Source: Desulfuribacillus stibiiarsenatis
GTDB taxonomy: Bacteria; Bacillota; Bacilli; Desulfuribacillales; Desulfuribacillaceae
Length of the DNA stretch: 64,000 nt
Direction of reading: 5' to 3'
Assembly: GCF_001742305.1 (NCBI RefSeq)
Contig: NZ_MJAT01000033.1
Coordinates: forward strand, 174,522-238,521
Below, in pieces: positions 28,338 to 39,679 of this stretch. Each line of letters begins with the position of its first letter. The stretch's first letter is position 1. The position numbers were made by a program, and so were the translations under genes. Under the pieces are notes generated by a model that was not told where the DNA came from, did no database searches, and saw only the letters and a program-made list of their open reading frames with translations.

Positions 28338-30401
28338 ATGAAAGCTTATGAAGCAGACAAAATCAGAAATATCACCTTGTTAGGACATGGCGGTAGTGGT
28401 AAAACCTCCATCACAGAAGCTGCTTTATTTACTGCAAAATTAACGACAAGATTGGGCAAGACAGAAGATGGCAATACTGTTTCTGACTTTGATAAGGAAG
28501 AGACTGCAAGAGCGATTTCGATAAGCACGTCGCTCATCCCGATAGAATGGGAAGGTTATAAGATTAATTTTCTTGATACTCCAGGCTATTTTGATTTTAT
28601 TGCCGAAGCCCAAAGTAGTATAAAAGTAACCGGCGGTGTAATTATAACCGTCGATGCCACAAGCGGAGTTGAAGTAGGTACAGAGAAAGCCTGGGATATG
28701 GCAATGGCAAGAAATATCCCTACGTTTATCTTTGTCAATAAGATGGATCGTGATACAGCAAATTTCGAAAAGGTATTAAAAGAGCTGCGCGAAACCTTCG
28801 GAAAGAAAATAGCTCCTTTCCAAATCCCCCTTGGAGCTAACGAGACATTTATCGGCAACGTGAATGTAGCGAAGATGGTTGCGTGGGAATATACAGGCAA
28901 GGACTGTATAGCAAAACCCATTCCTGATGCTTTACTCGATAAAGCACACGAGATTCGTGAAATGTTAATGGAATCCGTAGCCGAGAGTGATGAAGTACTC
29001 ATGGATAAATACTTCGGAGGAGAACCGTTTACCGAAGATGAAATTCAGAACGGACTCCGCGCTGGTATCATTTCCGGCAGTGTCGTGCCTGTAATCTGCG
29101 GGGCTGCTAATAAAAACATCGGGATCCACACCATGTTAAGTATGATTACTGACTATTCCCCTTCCCCAATGGATATGCCTGCAAAAGAAGGTATAAACCC
29201 TTACACTAAGCAAAAAGTAAAGCGAACTTTAGAGTTCAATGAACCTTTTTCCGCACAAGTTTTCAAAACAATCATCGACCCATATGTAGGTAAAATTTCA
29301 TTATTGAAAATGATTTCTGGCAAACTCACCCCTGACACCGAAGTATTCAATGCAAACAAAGACGAAAAGGAAAAAATATCAAATCTGTTTATCTTACGGG
29401 GCAAACAGCAAATTGACGTGACTGCTGCATTAGCTGGCGATATTGTTGCTGTTGCAAAATTACATCATACTGTAACAGGTGATACCCTTTGTAGCGTGAA
29501 CGCGCCCATCATGTATAGCAAAATCGATATTTCTGAGCCACAACTATACCTAGCCATTGAACCAAAGGCTAAAGGCGATGAAGATAAAATCCACATCGGA
29601 CTTACAAAGTTAGCTGAAGAGGACCCTAGCTTTTCTTTTGCAAGAAATACCGAAACAAAGCAAACCCTCATTAAAGGGCAAGGAGAACTACATATAAAAG
29701 TCATAGTTAGTAAGCTAAAGAGTAAATTTGGAGTTGACGTCGAGCTAAGTGATGCGAAAGTTCCCTACCGAGAGACGATTAAAGGTACTGCGGATGTGCA
29801 AGGAAAGCACAAAAAACAGTCAGGCGGCCATGGTCAGTATGGAGATGTAAAAATTAAGTTCGAACCTTCTAGTGAAGAATTCGAATTCCACGAGAACGTA
29901 TTTGGCGGCGCTGTACCTAAGTCTTATATCCCTGCCGTAGAAAAGGGGTTAAGAGAAGCTATGGAGCATGGCGTCCTTGCAGGATTTCCTGTGATTAATA
30001 TCAAAGCGACCCTGCACGATGGATCATATCATGATGTCGACTCATCGGAGATGGCATTTAAAATCGCTGCAACGATTGCCTTTAAGAAAGGAATTGAGAC
30101 CGCTAGCCCTGTTCTATTAGAGCCGATGGCCGAGTTAAAGGTAATTATTCCTGAAGTGTATATGGGTGAAGTGATGGGTGATTTGAATAAAAGACGTGGT
30201 CGGATCATGGGTATCGAACCACAAGTAAGTGGCGACCAACTAATTATTGCAGAGGTTCCTCAATCCGAAGTGTTCCAATATGCGACAGATTTACGATCAA
30301 TTACACAAGCGCGGGGTAGCTTTACGTCAAAGTTCGCCCGCTACGAAGAAGCACCACCTTTTATTAGCGAGAAAGTTATTGCCGCCGCAAAAAATCAGTG
30401 A
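28338..30401 (+). CDS. Elongation factor G paralogue (EF-G2-like)
   Basis: A 687-residue translational GTPase. It has the G-domain motifs GHGGSGKTS (P-loop, residues 15-23), DTPGYFDF and NKMD, followed by EF-G domains II-V (KQSGGHGQYGDV and the C-terminal GRIMGIEPQ segment). It starts MKAYEADKIRNITLLGHGGSGKT, typical of the EF-G-II/FusA2-like group rather than canonical EF-G, and it is not near the str operon (rpsL-rpsG-fusA-tuf). The family's role is unclear; tetracycline protection is possible but there is no specific sign of it. It is monocistronic, divergent from fdhA, and ends at a strong terminator. Confidence 0.88.
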   Translation: MKAYEADKIRNITLLGHGGSGKTSITEAALFTAKLTTRLGKTEDGNTVSDFDKEETARAISISTSLIPIEWEGYKINFLDTPGYFDFIAEAQSSIKVTGGVIITVDATSGVEVGTEKAWDMAMARNIPTFIFVNKMDRDTANFEKVLKELRETFGKKIAPFQIPLGANETFIGNVNVAKMVAWEYTGKDCIAKPIPDALLDKAHEIREMLMESVAESDEVLMDKYFGGEPFTEDEIQNGLRAGIISGSVVPVICGAANKNIGIHTMLSMITDYSPSPMDMPAKEGINPYTKQKVKRTLEFNEPFSAQVFKTIIDPYVGKISLLKMISGKLTPDTEVFNANKDEKEKISNLFILRGKQQIDVTAALAGDIVAVAKLHHTVTGDTLCSVNAPIMYSKIDISEPQLYLAIEPKAKGDEDKIHIGLTKLAEEDPSFSFARNTETKQTLIKGQGELHIKVIVSKLKSKFGVDVELSDAKVPYRETIKGTADVQGKHKKQSGGHGQYGDVKIKFEPSSEEFEFHENVFGGAVPKSYIPAVEKGLREAMEHGVLAGFPVINIKATLHDGSYHDVDSSEMAFKIAATIAFKKGIETASPVLLEPMAELKVIIPEVYMGEVMGDLNKRRGRIMGIEPQVSGDQLIIAEVPQSEVFQYATDLRSITQARGSFTSKFARYEEAPPFISEKVIAAAKNQ

Positions 30402-30424
30402 AAATAGGTACGTATTTGACATAG

Positions 30425-30480
30425 AAAAGTCCACTCAAGAGGTCACAACTAACAGTCCCTTTGAGTGGACTTTTTATATA
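30425..30480 (+). terminator. Intrinsic terminator after the EF-G-like gene
   Basis: Stem AAAAGTCCACTCAA / TTGAGTGGACTTTT followed by TTATATA on the plus strand, 24 bp past the stop codon. Between here and the groEL terminator (about 30480-30665) I see nothing. Confidence 0.85.
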
Positions 30481-30661
30481 TGTAAAGAAAATTTACCATA
30501 CTTCAAAATGATATATGCTGTGAATTGAATTCCAAACTTATAAATTGGCGATAAAAATATGATTACGATTAACCATGTTGGAAATTTATTGATAAGTTCA
30601 TAATATGGACTAATTCACGTGACGTAAAAATACAAACCACTCTCTTTACCGTAAATGCAAG

Positions 30662-30707
30662 TAAAAGAAGCCTCTCACAAGTTCAAAATGAACCTTTGAG
30701 AAGCTTC
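30662..30707 (-). terminator. Intrinsic terminator after groEL
   Basis: A long stem on the minus strand (GAAGCTTCTCA with AGGTTCA inside, pairing to TGAACTT and TGAGAGGCTTC) is followed by TTTTAC, about 65 bp past groEL. Confidence 0.75.
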
Positions 30708-30773
30708 AAAAATGTTATCATTTAGGCATTACTTCGGGGTAATTCCTGATGCATAAGGCTTTAAGGGCCTAGA

Positions 30774-32417
<1,644 letters not shown>

Positions 32418-32533
32418 CTATAAAAACCTCCTAATATTCTATATGTGATAAATCGCTAGTATCGATTGGACTAGCATCTCCGTCTATTACTTAAGTATAG
32501 ACTACGAAATAACTTATGTGTTTGGTGATGCTA

Positions 32534-32815
32534 CTACTCTAGTACAGCAAGAATGTCGCTTTCACGTAAAATTAAGAACTCTTGACCATTGTGCTTTACT
32601 TCAGTACCTGCGTACTTAGAATAAATCACTTGATCTCCTGCTTTCACATCTAATTCTACGCGCTTACCATCTTCGAAACGGCCATTTCCTACAGCAACAA
32701 TTTCACCTTGTTGTGGCTTTTCTTTTGCCGATTCTGGTAAAACGATACCACTTGCAGTCTTCTCTTCTTGTGCCACAACTTTAATAATGACACGGTCGCC
32801 TAAAGGTCTTAACAT
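32534..32815 (-). CDS. groES: Co-chaperonin GroES (Hsp10)
   Basis: A 93-residue heptameric lid for GroEL. It begins [14 protein letters not shown], has the mobile loop [21 protein letters not shown] and ends SDILAVLE. It is the first gene of the groESL operon and is preceded by a perfect CIRCE element and a sigma-A promoter, so HrcA-controlled heat-shock regulation is expected. Confidence 0.98.
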   Translation of the reverse strand: MLRPLGDRVIIKVVAQEEKTASGIVLPESAKEKPQQGEIVAVGNGRFEDGKRVELDVKAGDQVIYSKYAGTEVKHNGQEFLILRESDILAVLE

Positions 32816-32870
32816 TTGAAAAAAACCTCCTTGAAATATTATGATTTTTAGATTATTAGTATTTTTATTG

Positions 32871-32897
32871 TTAGCACTCGGGTTAAGTGAGTGCTAA
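32871..32897. promoter_or_regulatory. CIRCE operator (HrcA binding site)
   Basis: A perfect consensus CIRCE: TTAGCACTC, nine bases, GAGTGCTAA. It lies in the groES leader 56 bp before the start codon and just downstream of the promoter. Confidence 0.97.
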
Positions 32898-32905
32898 CGA
32901 TTATT

Positions 32906-32934
32906 ATAATAGTCATTTACCTAGAAAAATGCAA
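32906..32934 (-). promoter_or_regulatory. Candidate sigma-A promoter of groESL
   Basis: TTGCAT (-35), 17-bp spacer and TATTAT (-10, overlapping TATAAT) on the minus strand. The start of transcription would fall at or just before CIRCE. Confidence 0.7.
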
Positions 32935-33159
32935 CTAAAAAGATGGGTTTTTTATCGTTTTATTTAAATATATAAGTCATTTATAGAGAATATTTCCCAT
33001 CTTATCTCTTTGTATCTCGTTTTTTCAATCATTTTTGTACGTTTCAATATTCATACGATGATTGTTTTTACTCATTATTATTAACTAGAGTTTATTCTTT
33101 AAAAAGACATACTGCTCTATGGTATCCAGTTTTCGCAATATATATTCTCTTGAAAAATA

Positions 33160-33192
33160 AATAAAGCTAGTTATTAGTTCCCTAGCTTTATT
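33160..33192 (-). terminator. Terminator overlapping the end of a 22-codon ORF
   Basis: Perfect 11-bp stem AATAAAGCTAG / CTAGCTTTATT followed on the minus strand by TATTTTTC. Its 5' arm is formed by the last codons of the small frame at 33174-33242. Confidence 0.7.
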
Positions 33193-33242
33193 ACACCAAT
33201 GATTATAAAGAATAATAACACTGAATATAGAAGTATTTTCAT
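33174..33242 (-). CDS. Possible 22-residue membrane peptide
   Basis: A very short frame, MKILLYSVLLFFIIIGVIKL plus GN, starting at ATG 33242 with GGGAGAAAAG upstream. The peptide is one hydrophobic helix with a basic residue at each end, a typical small membrane protein. An intrinsic terminator overlaps its stop codon, which suggests a dedicated short transcript. The remaining 660-bp space between groES and the moeA-like gene otherwise holds only the groES promoter and CIRCE and the moeA terminator. I know of no named homologue; a chance frame next to an orphan terminator is the alternative. Confidence 0.4.
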   Translation of the reverse strand: MKILLYSVLLFFIIIGVIKLGN

Positions 33243-33378
33243 TCTTTTCTCCCATATCGCAGCTATAAATATCCTACAATAGAATAAGAAAATGAAAGTC
33301 ACCCCATTCCCAGATTACATAACAATCCTCTAAATATATATGTATGTTGATGGCAACTATAAATTGCATGGTATAAAC

Positions 33379-33420
33379 GAAAAAAACAGTAAGTTGAGCC
33401 CAAGAGCTTTACTTACTGTT
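33379..33420 (-). terminator. Intrinsic terminator after moeA-like gene
   Basis: Stem AACAGTAAGT / ACTTACTGTT followed by TTTTTCG on the minus strand, 58 bp past the stop codon. Confidence 0.8.
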
Positions 33421-33477
33421 CCTATCAAGTATCAAAGTTGATATTTTATTATTGCGGTTTCATAACCAGTATTATAG

Positions 33478-35379
33478 TTATGGGCGTTTTATTTCCCCTG
33501 TATCTCTACAGCTATATCCACCTAAAGCTTCAATTCTACTTTTGATTCTTGGATCACGAATCAAAGCTAGGAGCATTTCTCCTTGCTCACTTGCAAGGAA
33601 TGCATCAGAGACTACAAATTCATACTTTTCTTCGCATAGTGGAACGAAATCGCATCCCATCGCCTCAGCTGCAGAACGAATTCCCATGGCACAGTCTGCC
33701 GCCCCGTAGGCAACTGATGCTGCCACCGAGCTATGGGTAAACATCTCTCGAGTATAACCCGCAATTTGACTCGGGACAATTCCTGCTTGCTGCAATAAGT
33801 AATCGAATAGCATACGTGTTCCCGCACCTTTTTGACGGTTCACAAAGACAATATCCTGTCTCATTAAATCAGAAATGCCTTGAATATTCTTTGGATTTCC
33901 TTTGGCTACAATAAATCCTTGCTCACGATGAACAAAATGCACAATTGACACTGGTGTGTTTTTTACAAACTTCTTTACATAGGAATGATTGTACTCCCCT
34001 GTTTCGGGATCTAGTAGATGAATGCCAGCAAAATGACATTCCCCGCGATCAATTGCCATAATTCCTGCCATACTGCCCACATGGGCGGAAGATATACGCT
34101 TTTCTGGATAACGAAGTTTGAGCTCGTCAACTAAAATATCTAAGGAAAGGTCGTGGCTACCAATCCCAACCATGGTATTCTTAATAATCTCTGGTTGGCA
34201 TAACAACTCTACTTCAACTTCTTGCCCGCTATCGAAGTGCTCTCGTTCTGGAGGAATTGTCATAATGCCGTCAGCTAATACCAGCGACATGACAACACCT
34301 GCACCACTGCCAATCGGTGTAACAATCAACTTGTCATTCACGTAGCCGATCTTGACTCGGACAAACTCTTCAGAACCAAATACGGAGTTTACACGTTTCG
34401 AAAGAATCCCATGTAACTTCGGTCGCTGTGGCGGAATCAACTTACGCAACCGATATACTAGTGGCTTAGCAAACCAATCTAGAGCAAGCCAAGCAGATAC
34501 AGGATAACCAGGTAGTCCTAAAACAGGCGTCTCTGCAATCTTACCAAGAATTGTAGGCTTCCCAGGTCGAGTGGCAATCCCATGCAACACGACTTCCCCA
34601 CGATTGCGTATCGCATGCACCGTATAGTCCTCCGATCCTGCGGAAGAACCTGCATTAATAATGACAAAATGATGAGATGAAGCAGCCTTTGCGAGCGCTT
34701 CTTCAATAGCGTGCAACTCATCCCTTACAATATCAAAAACGGTTACTTCTGCTCCCCATTCCTCTAAGTAACCTTTAAAAATCGTGCTATTAAATTCTAT
34801 CAATTCTCCCCGTTCAGGGTCTCTTTTTGGTTTAACGATTTCATCGCCCGTTGGAATGATTGCAACTTTAGGTTTTACATGAACAGGAACATCTAGTACT
34901 CCAGCAGCAAGCATAGCAGCTTGGTCAATCGGTCGAATCTGATGGTTCGCCGTTAGAATGAGTTCCTTTGTAACGATATCTTCTCCAATGGCACGAACAT
35001 GTTGCCCAGGTCCAACAGATTGATGGATGATTACATTGCCATTTTCCAACGTATTGACTCTCTCAATCATAATCACTGCATCAAATTCGTCTGGAATTGG
35101 ATCTCCTGTATCAACAGGTATAAAGTCAACGTCCTTAACTAATTCTACTGGATTTGCTTCCGATGCGTCATAGGTCTTGTACGCTTTAACAGCAATCCCG
35201 TCCATTGCAGATGCTTGAAAATTCGGATTTGAGTTATGTGCATACACGGCCTCAAATGTAACACGATGTAATGCACTCTCCACAGGGATTTGTTCGTAAT
35301 CTATATTTGTACTACATGCTTGTAACCATTTGTGTAACGCGTCTATACGCGGGCTATTATCTAAATATACATTTCGCAC
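33478..35379 (-). CDS. MoeA-type molybdopterin molybdotransferase with periplasmic-binding-like domain
   Basis: A 633-residue two-part protein. Residues about 1-400 are Moe[43 protein letters not shown] and [10 protein letters not shown], the parts that insert molybdate or tungstate into adenylated molybdopterin. Residues about 405-633 form a type 2 periplasmic-binding-like domain ([30 protein letters not shown]) as found in ModA-related or LysR-effector folds, with no signal peptide. The added domain might bind oxyanion or act as a sensor; that is inference. The gene follows a small HTH-like gene by 12 bp. It is one of two MoeA-type proteins here. Confidence 0.88.
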   Translation of the reverse strand: MRNVYLDNSPRIDALHKWLQACSTNIDYEQIPVESALHRVTFEAVYAHNSNPNFQASAMDGIAVKAYKTYDASEANPVELVKDVDFIPVDTGDPIPDEFDAVIMIERVNTLENGNVIIHQSVGPGQHVRAIGEDIVTKELILTANHQIRPIDQAAMLAAGVLDVPVHVKPKVAIIPTGDEIVKPKRDPERGELIEFNSTIFKGYLEEWGAEVTVFDIVRDELHAIEEALAKAASSHHFVIINAGSSAGSEDYTVHAIRNRGEVVLHGIATRPGKPTILGKIAETPVLGLPGYPVSAWLALDWFAKPLVYRLRKLIPPQRPKLHGILSKRVNSVFGSEEFVRVKIGYVNDKLIVTPIGSGAGVVMSLVLADGIMTIPPEREHFDSGQEVEVELLCQPEIIKNTMVGIGSHDLSLDILVDELKLRYPEKRISSAHVGSMAGIMAIDRGECHFAGIHLLDPETGEYNHSYVKKFVKNTPVSIVHFVHREQGFIVAKGNPKNIQGISDLMRQDIVFVNRQKGAGTRMLFDYLLQQAGIVPSQIAGYTREMFTHSSVAASVAYGAADCAMGIRSAAEAMGCDFVPLCEEKYEFVVSDAFLASEQGEMLLALIRDPRIKSRIEALGGYSCRDTGEIKRP

Positions 35380-35391
35380 AGGCCCACCTAC

Positions 35392-35640
35392 TTAAAAGCA
35401 GCCTAATTCACATGCAACAATTTTAATATTATGTTGCTTTGCAATTGCGCCTAATCGATTACTTGGCAAACCTAGTTCCTTCGCAATCTTTCTTAATCTT
35501 CCACAAGCAATACGATTCTTCACTGCGTATGTTTGTAGTACTTCCACTACATAATCTTGTTCAAGTTCATGAGTTTCTTCTAGAGAATTGATGACTTCAG
35601 GAATTTCCGTATATTCAGTAATAGGTGCGATTTGTTGCAT
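35392..35640 (-). CDS. Small helix-turn-helix-like protein upstream of moeA-like gene
   Basis: An 82-residue protein. The N-terminal half is acidic; the C-terminal half (GRLRKIAKELGLPSNRLGAI) resembles a helix-turn-helix, and the protein ends IKIVACELGCF with two cysteines. I chose the ATG at 35640 because GGAGGGGG precedes it; the frame extends 17 codons upstream into the structured repeat at 35661-35839, which I regard as leader RNA. It is probably cotranscribed with the following MoeA-like gene. It could be a regulator or metal-linked accessory protein; no family name is certain. Confidence 0.65.
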   Translation of the reverse strand: MQQIAPITEYTEIPEVINSLEETHELEQDYVVEVLQTYAVKNRIACGRLRKIAKELGLPSNRLGAIAKQHNIKIVACELGCF

Positions 35641-35660
35641 ATAAATCCCCCTCCATCTAG

Positions 35661-35839
35661 TTATCTCAGCGGCGTTTACTAATACTCCCACTTCTACAGA
35701 ATGGTTCTTCTATTTTAAAATAGTTAGAACCATTACGTACCTGAGGTGAAAGCGGGAGATAAGTGCCGCCAAGCTTCGAAATAAGTGCAACTAAAGTTCA
35801 GTTGGAGTAAAAACTCCATCTGAACTAAGTTTTCTTTAT
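35661..35839 (-). repeat. Structured leader repeat, copy 1 (with nested hairpin)
   Basis: A 179-bp element almost identical to 62861-62986 except for about 53 extra bases (roughly 35697-35750). Those include a hairpin of their own: AATGGTTCT / AGAACCATT with CTATTTT/AAAATAG inside. In minus-strand sense, hairpin 1 is AGTTCAGATGGAG / CTCCAACTGAACT. Hairpin 2 combines TTATTTC/GAGATAA, GGCGGC/GCCGC and CTCCCGCTT/AAGTGGGAG. It ends 21 bp before the ATG of the small HTH-like gene, hence lies in its mRNA leader. Confidence 0.7.
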
Positions 35840-35896
35840 ATCTGTATATTTTTTAGGCTATGCCTCACAAAACATATGGTATGTGTCTTAATTGAT

Positions 35897-35926
35897 ATAA
35901 TAGCACATAGGGGCGGGAACTGACAA
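35897..35926 (-). promoter_or_regulatory. Candidate promoter of HTH-like/moeA operon
   Basis: TTGTCA (-35), 18-bp spacer and TATTAT (-10) on the minus strand. Transcription from here would give a leader of about 250 nt that contains the structured repeat. Confidence 0.5.
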
Positions 35927-35983
35927 GAATAAAAATAGTACTTTCCAAAAATTTTATAGTCATATTGGATGGTAGTGTCAATG

Positions 35984-36008
35984 AAAAAAACGAACTGCAG
36001 AAAGTTCG
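35984..36008 (-). terminator. Intrinsic terminator after tatC
   Basis: CGAACT / AGTTCG stem followed by TTTTTTT on the minus strand, about 30 bp past tatC. Confidence 0.7.
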
Positions 36009-36037
36009 GCAGTCCGTCTATCCATTTCTATTCAGCT

Positions 36038-36877
36038 TTAATTCGATTCCTTAGTTTCCTCGTTAGAATCTTCCTTCACTACATCTGACTCATTCGACTC
36101 AGTAGTACCTTCTGATTCTCCTTCGGATTTCTCGCCGTACATTGCTTCATACTCTGCTTCCTTTGCTAACTGCTTCTTATATACGACGCCAGATAACAAG
36201 ATACTAATCTCATATAATCCCACGAGTGGTATAAATACAGCGATTGCAGAAATAAAGTCAGCCGGCGTAATCATTGTAGCAACAATAATTAACACTAAGT
36301 AAGCCATTCTTCGCAGTTTACGCAACCTCGGTGGGTTTACGATGCGGATTTTGGTTAAAAAGATTACTACGATTGGCATTTCGAAAAGTAATCCAAAAGG
36401 TATGACTAGATTGGAGATAAAGCTCACATATTCAGCTAAACCAATCATACTTTCAACGCCAGCTATTGCTTCTGTAAACCCAACCAAGAAGCCCCACATC
36501 ATTGGAAAAATTACAAAGTATGCGAAGGATGATCCGACAAAGAAAAGAGCCAACGCAGCAGGTATAAACCATACCGTGTTCTTACGTTCCTCTATCGTCA
36601 AGGCTGGCTTAACAAATGCCCAGACCTGATATAACGCCGTGGGTAGGGCAATCACAATTCCCACGTAAACAGCAACTTGCAGATATACACGAAGTGTATC
36701 CATTGGACGGAATACATTTAAACTATCTATATCCCGTGTTAAATATTCAATAATCTCTTTCGCATATATGAAGCCAACGACAAGCCCCACTATAAAAAAC
36801 GCAAAAACTACAACAATGCGGTTTCTTAACTCTGCTAGATGCTCTACGAGGGTCAGTGCTTGATCTTTTTCTGACAT
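36038..36877 (-). CDS. tatC: Sec-independent translocase subunit TatC
   Basis: A 279-residue core of the twin-arginine export system, which recognises RR signal peptides such as that of FdhA encoded here. It begins EKDQALTLVEHLAELRNRI, the conserved cytoplasmic N-terminus, followed by six hydrophobic helices; FRPMDTLRVYLQVAVYVG and VWAFVKPALTIEERK are family blocks. The C-terminal 40 residues are an acidic Ser/Glu-rich tail (SEGESEGTTESNESD) not needed by most homologues. It follows tatA after 32 bp. Confidence 0.95.
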   Translation of the reverse strand: MSEKDQALTLVEHLAELRNRIVVVFAFFIVGLVVGFIYAKEIIEYLTRDIDSLNVFRPMDTLRVYLQVAVYVGIVIALPTALYQVWAFVKPALTIEERKNTVWFIPAALALFFVGSSFAYFVIFPMMWGFLVGFTEAIAGVESMIGLAEYVSFISNLVIPFGLLFEMPIVVIFLTKIRIVNPPRLRKLRRMAYLVLIIVATMITPADFISAIAVFIPLVGLYEISILLSGVVYKKQLAKEAEYEAMYGEKSEGESEGTTESNESDVVKEDSNEETKESN

Positions 36878-36909
36878 GAGGCAACGACCTTTCTACTTAT
36901 AAGCGTTTT

Positions 36910-37170
36910 CTAGTGCTTTTGCTCACTCTTAGCATCAGTTACTTCTTGTGCTTCTACTGTTAACACAGTTTCTTCTTTAATTTCCTTCTTCACAGTCTTC
37001 TGTGGAGCGTCATCATTTAAATCATTCGTTAAGTCCTTAGTAGCACTCTTAAATTCCTTAAGTGTACGGCCCACTGCACGACCTAGTTCAGGAAGCTTGT
37101 TCGGACCAAACACAATAAGTGCGATTACTAAAATTAAAATTAAACCTGGTACACCGATGTTTGAAATCAT
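36910..37170 (-). CDS. tatA: Sec-independent translocase subunit TatA
   Basis: An 86-residue TatA/E-type pore subunit. It has a membrane helix ([25 protein letters not shown] with the FGP hinge), an amphipathic helix ([17 protein letters not shown]) and a charged tail. I place the start at ATG 37170 (GGAGGATTC upstream) rather than 17 codons earlier. With tatC it forms a minimal TatAC system. The gene lies 60 bp after rex. Confidence 0.93.
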   Translation of the reverse strand: MISNIGVPGLILILVIALIVFGPNKLPELGRAVGRTLKEFKSATKDLTNDLNDDAPQKTVKKEIKEETVLTVEAQEVTDAKSEQKH

Positions 37171-37230
37171 TTTTGAATCCTCCGATTTAATAAATTTTTT
37201 TACTGATAAATTTACTGACACATACTGATT

Positions 37231-37872
37231 TTACGCCTCAAATCGCTCATTATTTTTCAAAAGGTAAATGAGGGTCTGAAGTTCCACTGTTAAATCTATA
37301 TAATGAATGCGGACTTCCTTAGGTACTAATAGCCTGACGGGAGTAAAATTGAGAATTCCTTGAATCCCAGCCATGACTAGTTGATCAACTACACTTTGAG
37401 CGACTTGCGCAGGTACTGTAACAATCGCCACAGTGACAGCATATTCCTTACAGAGCTTATCTAAATCTGAGAAGTGATGTATTGGTACGCCATTGACTTT
37501 TGAACCAACCTTTGAACTGTCGACATCAACTGCCGCAACAATCTTACTATTCTCATCTTTGTAAAGGTTGTAATTCAAAAGGGCGGTACCCAGGTTCCCT
37601 ACTCCTACTAGTATAACATTCGTTACTTGATCTTTTTTCAAAAAATCTCGAAAAAAGTTAACCAAATAATTCACATTATAGCCGTAGCCTTTTTTGCCAA
37701 GCTCTCCAAGATAAGAGAAGTCACGTCGAATGGTAGCAGGGTCAATCTGCAACGCTTCACTTATATCTTTCGAGGATACTCTTTGTTTCCCTGAAGCTTG
37801 CAGCTTTTCCATATATCTATGATACACTGGCAACCTCTTTGCTGTCACCTGAGGAATTTTTTGTTCTGACAT
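37231..37872 (-). CDS. rex: Redox-sensing repressor Rex
   Basis: A 213-residue NADH/NAD-ratio sensor. The N-terminal winged helix ([34 protein letters not shown]) binds Rex operators, and a Rossmann domain starts [14 protein letters not shown] binding releases DNA, derepressing fermentation and respiration genes. It begins 2 bp after the moeA-mobB stop and precedes tatA, so redox control and cofactor/export genes share an operon. I did not find a clear Rex operator (TTGTGAA-N4-TTCACAA type) in the window. Confidence 0.96.
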   Translation of the reverse strand: MSEQKIPQVTAKRLPVYHRYMEKLQASGKQRVSSKDISEALQIDPATIRRDFSYLGELGKKGYGYNVNYLVNFFRDFLKKDQVTNVILVGVGNLGTALLNYNLYKDENSKIVAAVDVDSSKVGSKVNGVPIHHFSDLDKLCKEYAVTVAIVTVPAQVAQSVVDQLVMAGIQGILNFTPVRLLVPKEVRIHYIDLTVELQTLIYLLKNNERFEA

Positions 37873-37874
37873 CC

Positions 37875-39665
37875 TTAGGACTCCCCCAACACTCGATTTA
37901 CTATGTATCGACTTAACCCCTCTACATCATTTATATCATACACTGGTAGTTTTTGCTGTTCAAGAGAAAAATCTGTAGCAATTGCTTCTACCATTGGAAG
38001 CTCGTACGCATGATGCAATAAATCTGGGTTGCGGACGACATAAATTTTAGGAATCGATAGTGTTTTAAAGCCCTCAATCAGTATGATATCTACATCACGT
38101 ATGTGGGATAGTGCTTGTTTCAATTGCTCTTCTCTTTCATACTTGCGATAATCAATGAATGCAAGCTGTGAGTCGGACGTGATCGTCACTGCCTCAGAAC
38201 CGGCCTGTCGATGTTTCCACGTATCCTTACCCTCTTGATCCATCTGAAAAGAATGTCCATCGTGTTTGACACTAGCTACACGATACCCCATTTCACGTAA
38301 CCTTGCAATCACTTTACAAACCAAAGTGGTTTTCCCACTGTTAGCAAAACCTGCAAAGCCGAATAACGGTATATCTTTAGCCCGATTAAGCTCGTGATTA
38401 GAAGCTGTCGGTGGATGTAACAAAATAACATCAACGGAATCACCGCTGTGAATTTTCTGTTTACTGGCAGGCACATAAATTAAACAATTCGCATCGATAA
38501 GGTTTGATAGTATCCCTGACTTTTGCGTTGCCAATGGCTCTACTAATAAACTACCCTCACGACTAACCGATGCCGTTGCTCTAAGAAAGCGATCTTGCCC
38601 AACAACTTTACCAACGGAACGAGTCAACATCGCCCTTACAGGCTCTCGCCACACGTCAGATAAACTCTGTATTTTCCTGACAAACGCACGGACAAACAGT
38701 TCACAGCTAATGTACGCAGCTGATGGATTCCCAGATAAACCGAATATCATCTTATCCTTCCATTTCGCAACAACCATAGGTGTACCTGGACGCATAGCTA
38801 CACGCCAAAACAAGATTTCTGCACCAATGGCTTGAAATACTTCTTTCATCACATCGTAATCCCCAACGGAAACACCACCGGTCGTGACTACAAAATCGTG
38901 ACTGTCTAAAGCTGCTAATAGTGTACTCGCAATCTGTTCCTTTTGGTCAGGCACAATACCGCCCATTTGGGCACGTACGCCCCAAGCTATCAACTGCGCT
39001 GTTATACTTGGGCTATTACTATTGCGAAGTTTCCCATAAGACGGTTGCTGGTCCACTGATACTAACTCATCACCACTAGCAAATACGATAGCATTCGGTT
39101 TGCGATACACATGCACTTCATGATATCCAAAGCTCGCAAGCACTGCAATTACGGCTGCATCAATTAACCGACCTTTTGTAACGATTAATTGGCCTTGCTC
39201 CATATCCTCCCCTACATGCGAGTAGTTACCAGGGGATTTAGGAACGTGATAAATATCAACATGTTGACTGGAGTTTTCATAGTGCTGGGTTTGATCCTTT
39301 TGCACATTTGTATCTTCAAACTTTATAATCGTGTCGGCGCCTTGTGGAAGAGGTGCACCCGTCATAATTCGAGTTGCTTTACCAACTATTACTTCTAATG
39401 CAGGAACATGCCCAGCAGGCACACTCTCAATTACCTCTAAAGTAACTGGTTGATCTGGCTTTGCATCTTTCACATCTATGAAACGAACCGCGTACCCATC
39501 TAAAGGTGACTTATGAAACGATGGAATTGGTGAGTCAGCTACAACATCCTCCGCCAACACTCTTCCTAAACAATCCTCAAGCTTGACTACTTCTATCATC
39601 GGTTCATCTGCATGTGCTAAAATAATTTCCAATGCTTCCTGTACGGATACATACTGTTTATACAT
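37875..39665 (-). CDS. MoeA-MobB fusion
   Basis: A 596-residue fusion. The first 400 or so residues are MoeA ([69 protein letters not shown]), which inserts Mo or W into molybdopterin. The remaining part is MobB, a P-loop GTPase ([14 protein letters not shown] at about 440) that helps make the guanine dinucleotide form of the cofactor. The start at 39665 uses AGGAGTG; an earlier in-frame ATG overlaps the upstream gene. The fusion links metal insertion to dinucleotide formation for the bis-MGD formate dehydrogenase. Confidence 0.92.
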   Translation of the reverse strand: MYKQYVSVQEALEIILAHADEPMIEVVKLEDCLGRVLAEDVVADSPIPSFHKSPLDGYAVRFIDVKDAKPDQPVTLEVIESVPAGHVPALEVIVGKATRIMTGAPLPQGADTIIKFEDTNVQKDQTQHYENSSQHVDIYHVPKSPGNYSHVGEDMEQGQLIVTKGRLIDAAVIAVLASFGYHEVHVYRKPNAIVFASGDELVSVDQQPSYGKLRNSNSPSITAQLIAWGVRAQMGGIVPDQKEQIASTLLAALDSHDFVVTTGGVSVGDYDVMKEVFQAIGAEILFWRVAMRPGTPMVVAKWKDKMIFGLSGNPSAAYISCELFVRAFVRKIQSLSDVWREPVRAMLTRSVGKVVGQDRFLRATASVSREGSLLVEPLATQKSGILSNLIDANCLIYVPASKQKIHSGDSVDVILLHPPTASNHELNRAKDIPLFGFAGFANSGKTTLVCKVIARLREMGYRVASVKHDGHSFQMDQEGKDTWKHRQAGSEAVTITSDSQLAFIDYRKYEREEQLKQALSHIRDVDIILIEGFKTLSIPKIYVVRNPDLLHHAYELPMVEAIATDFSLEQQKLPVYDINDVEGLSRYIVNRVLGES

Positions 39666-39679
39666 TTGGATATTCACTC

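Noticed and set aside
30247..30528. 93-codon plus-strand frame
   Set aside because: It mostly overlaps the end of the EF-G-like gene in another frame and then crosses that gene's terminator.
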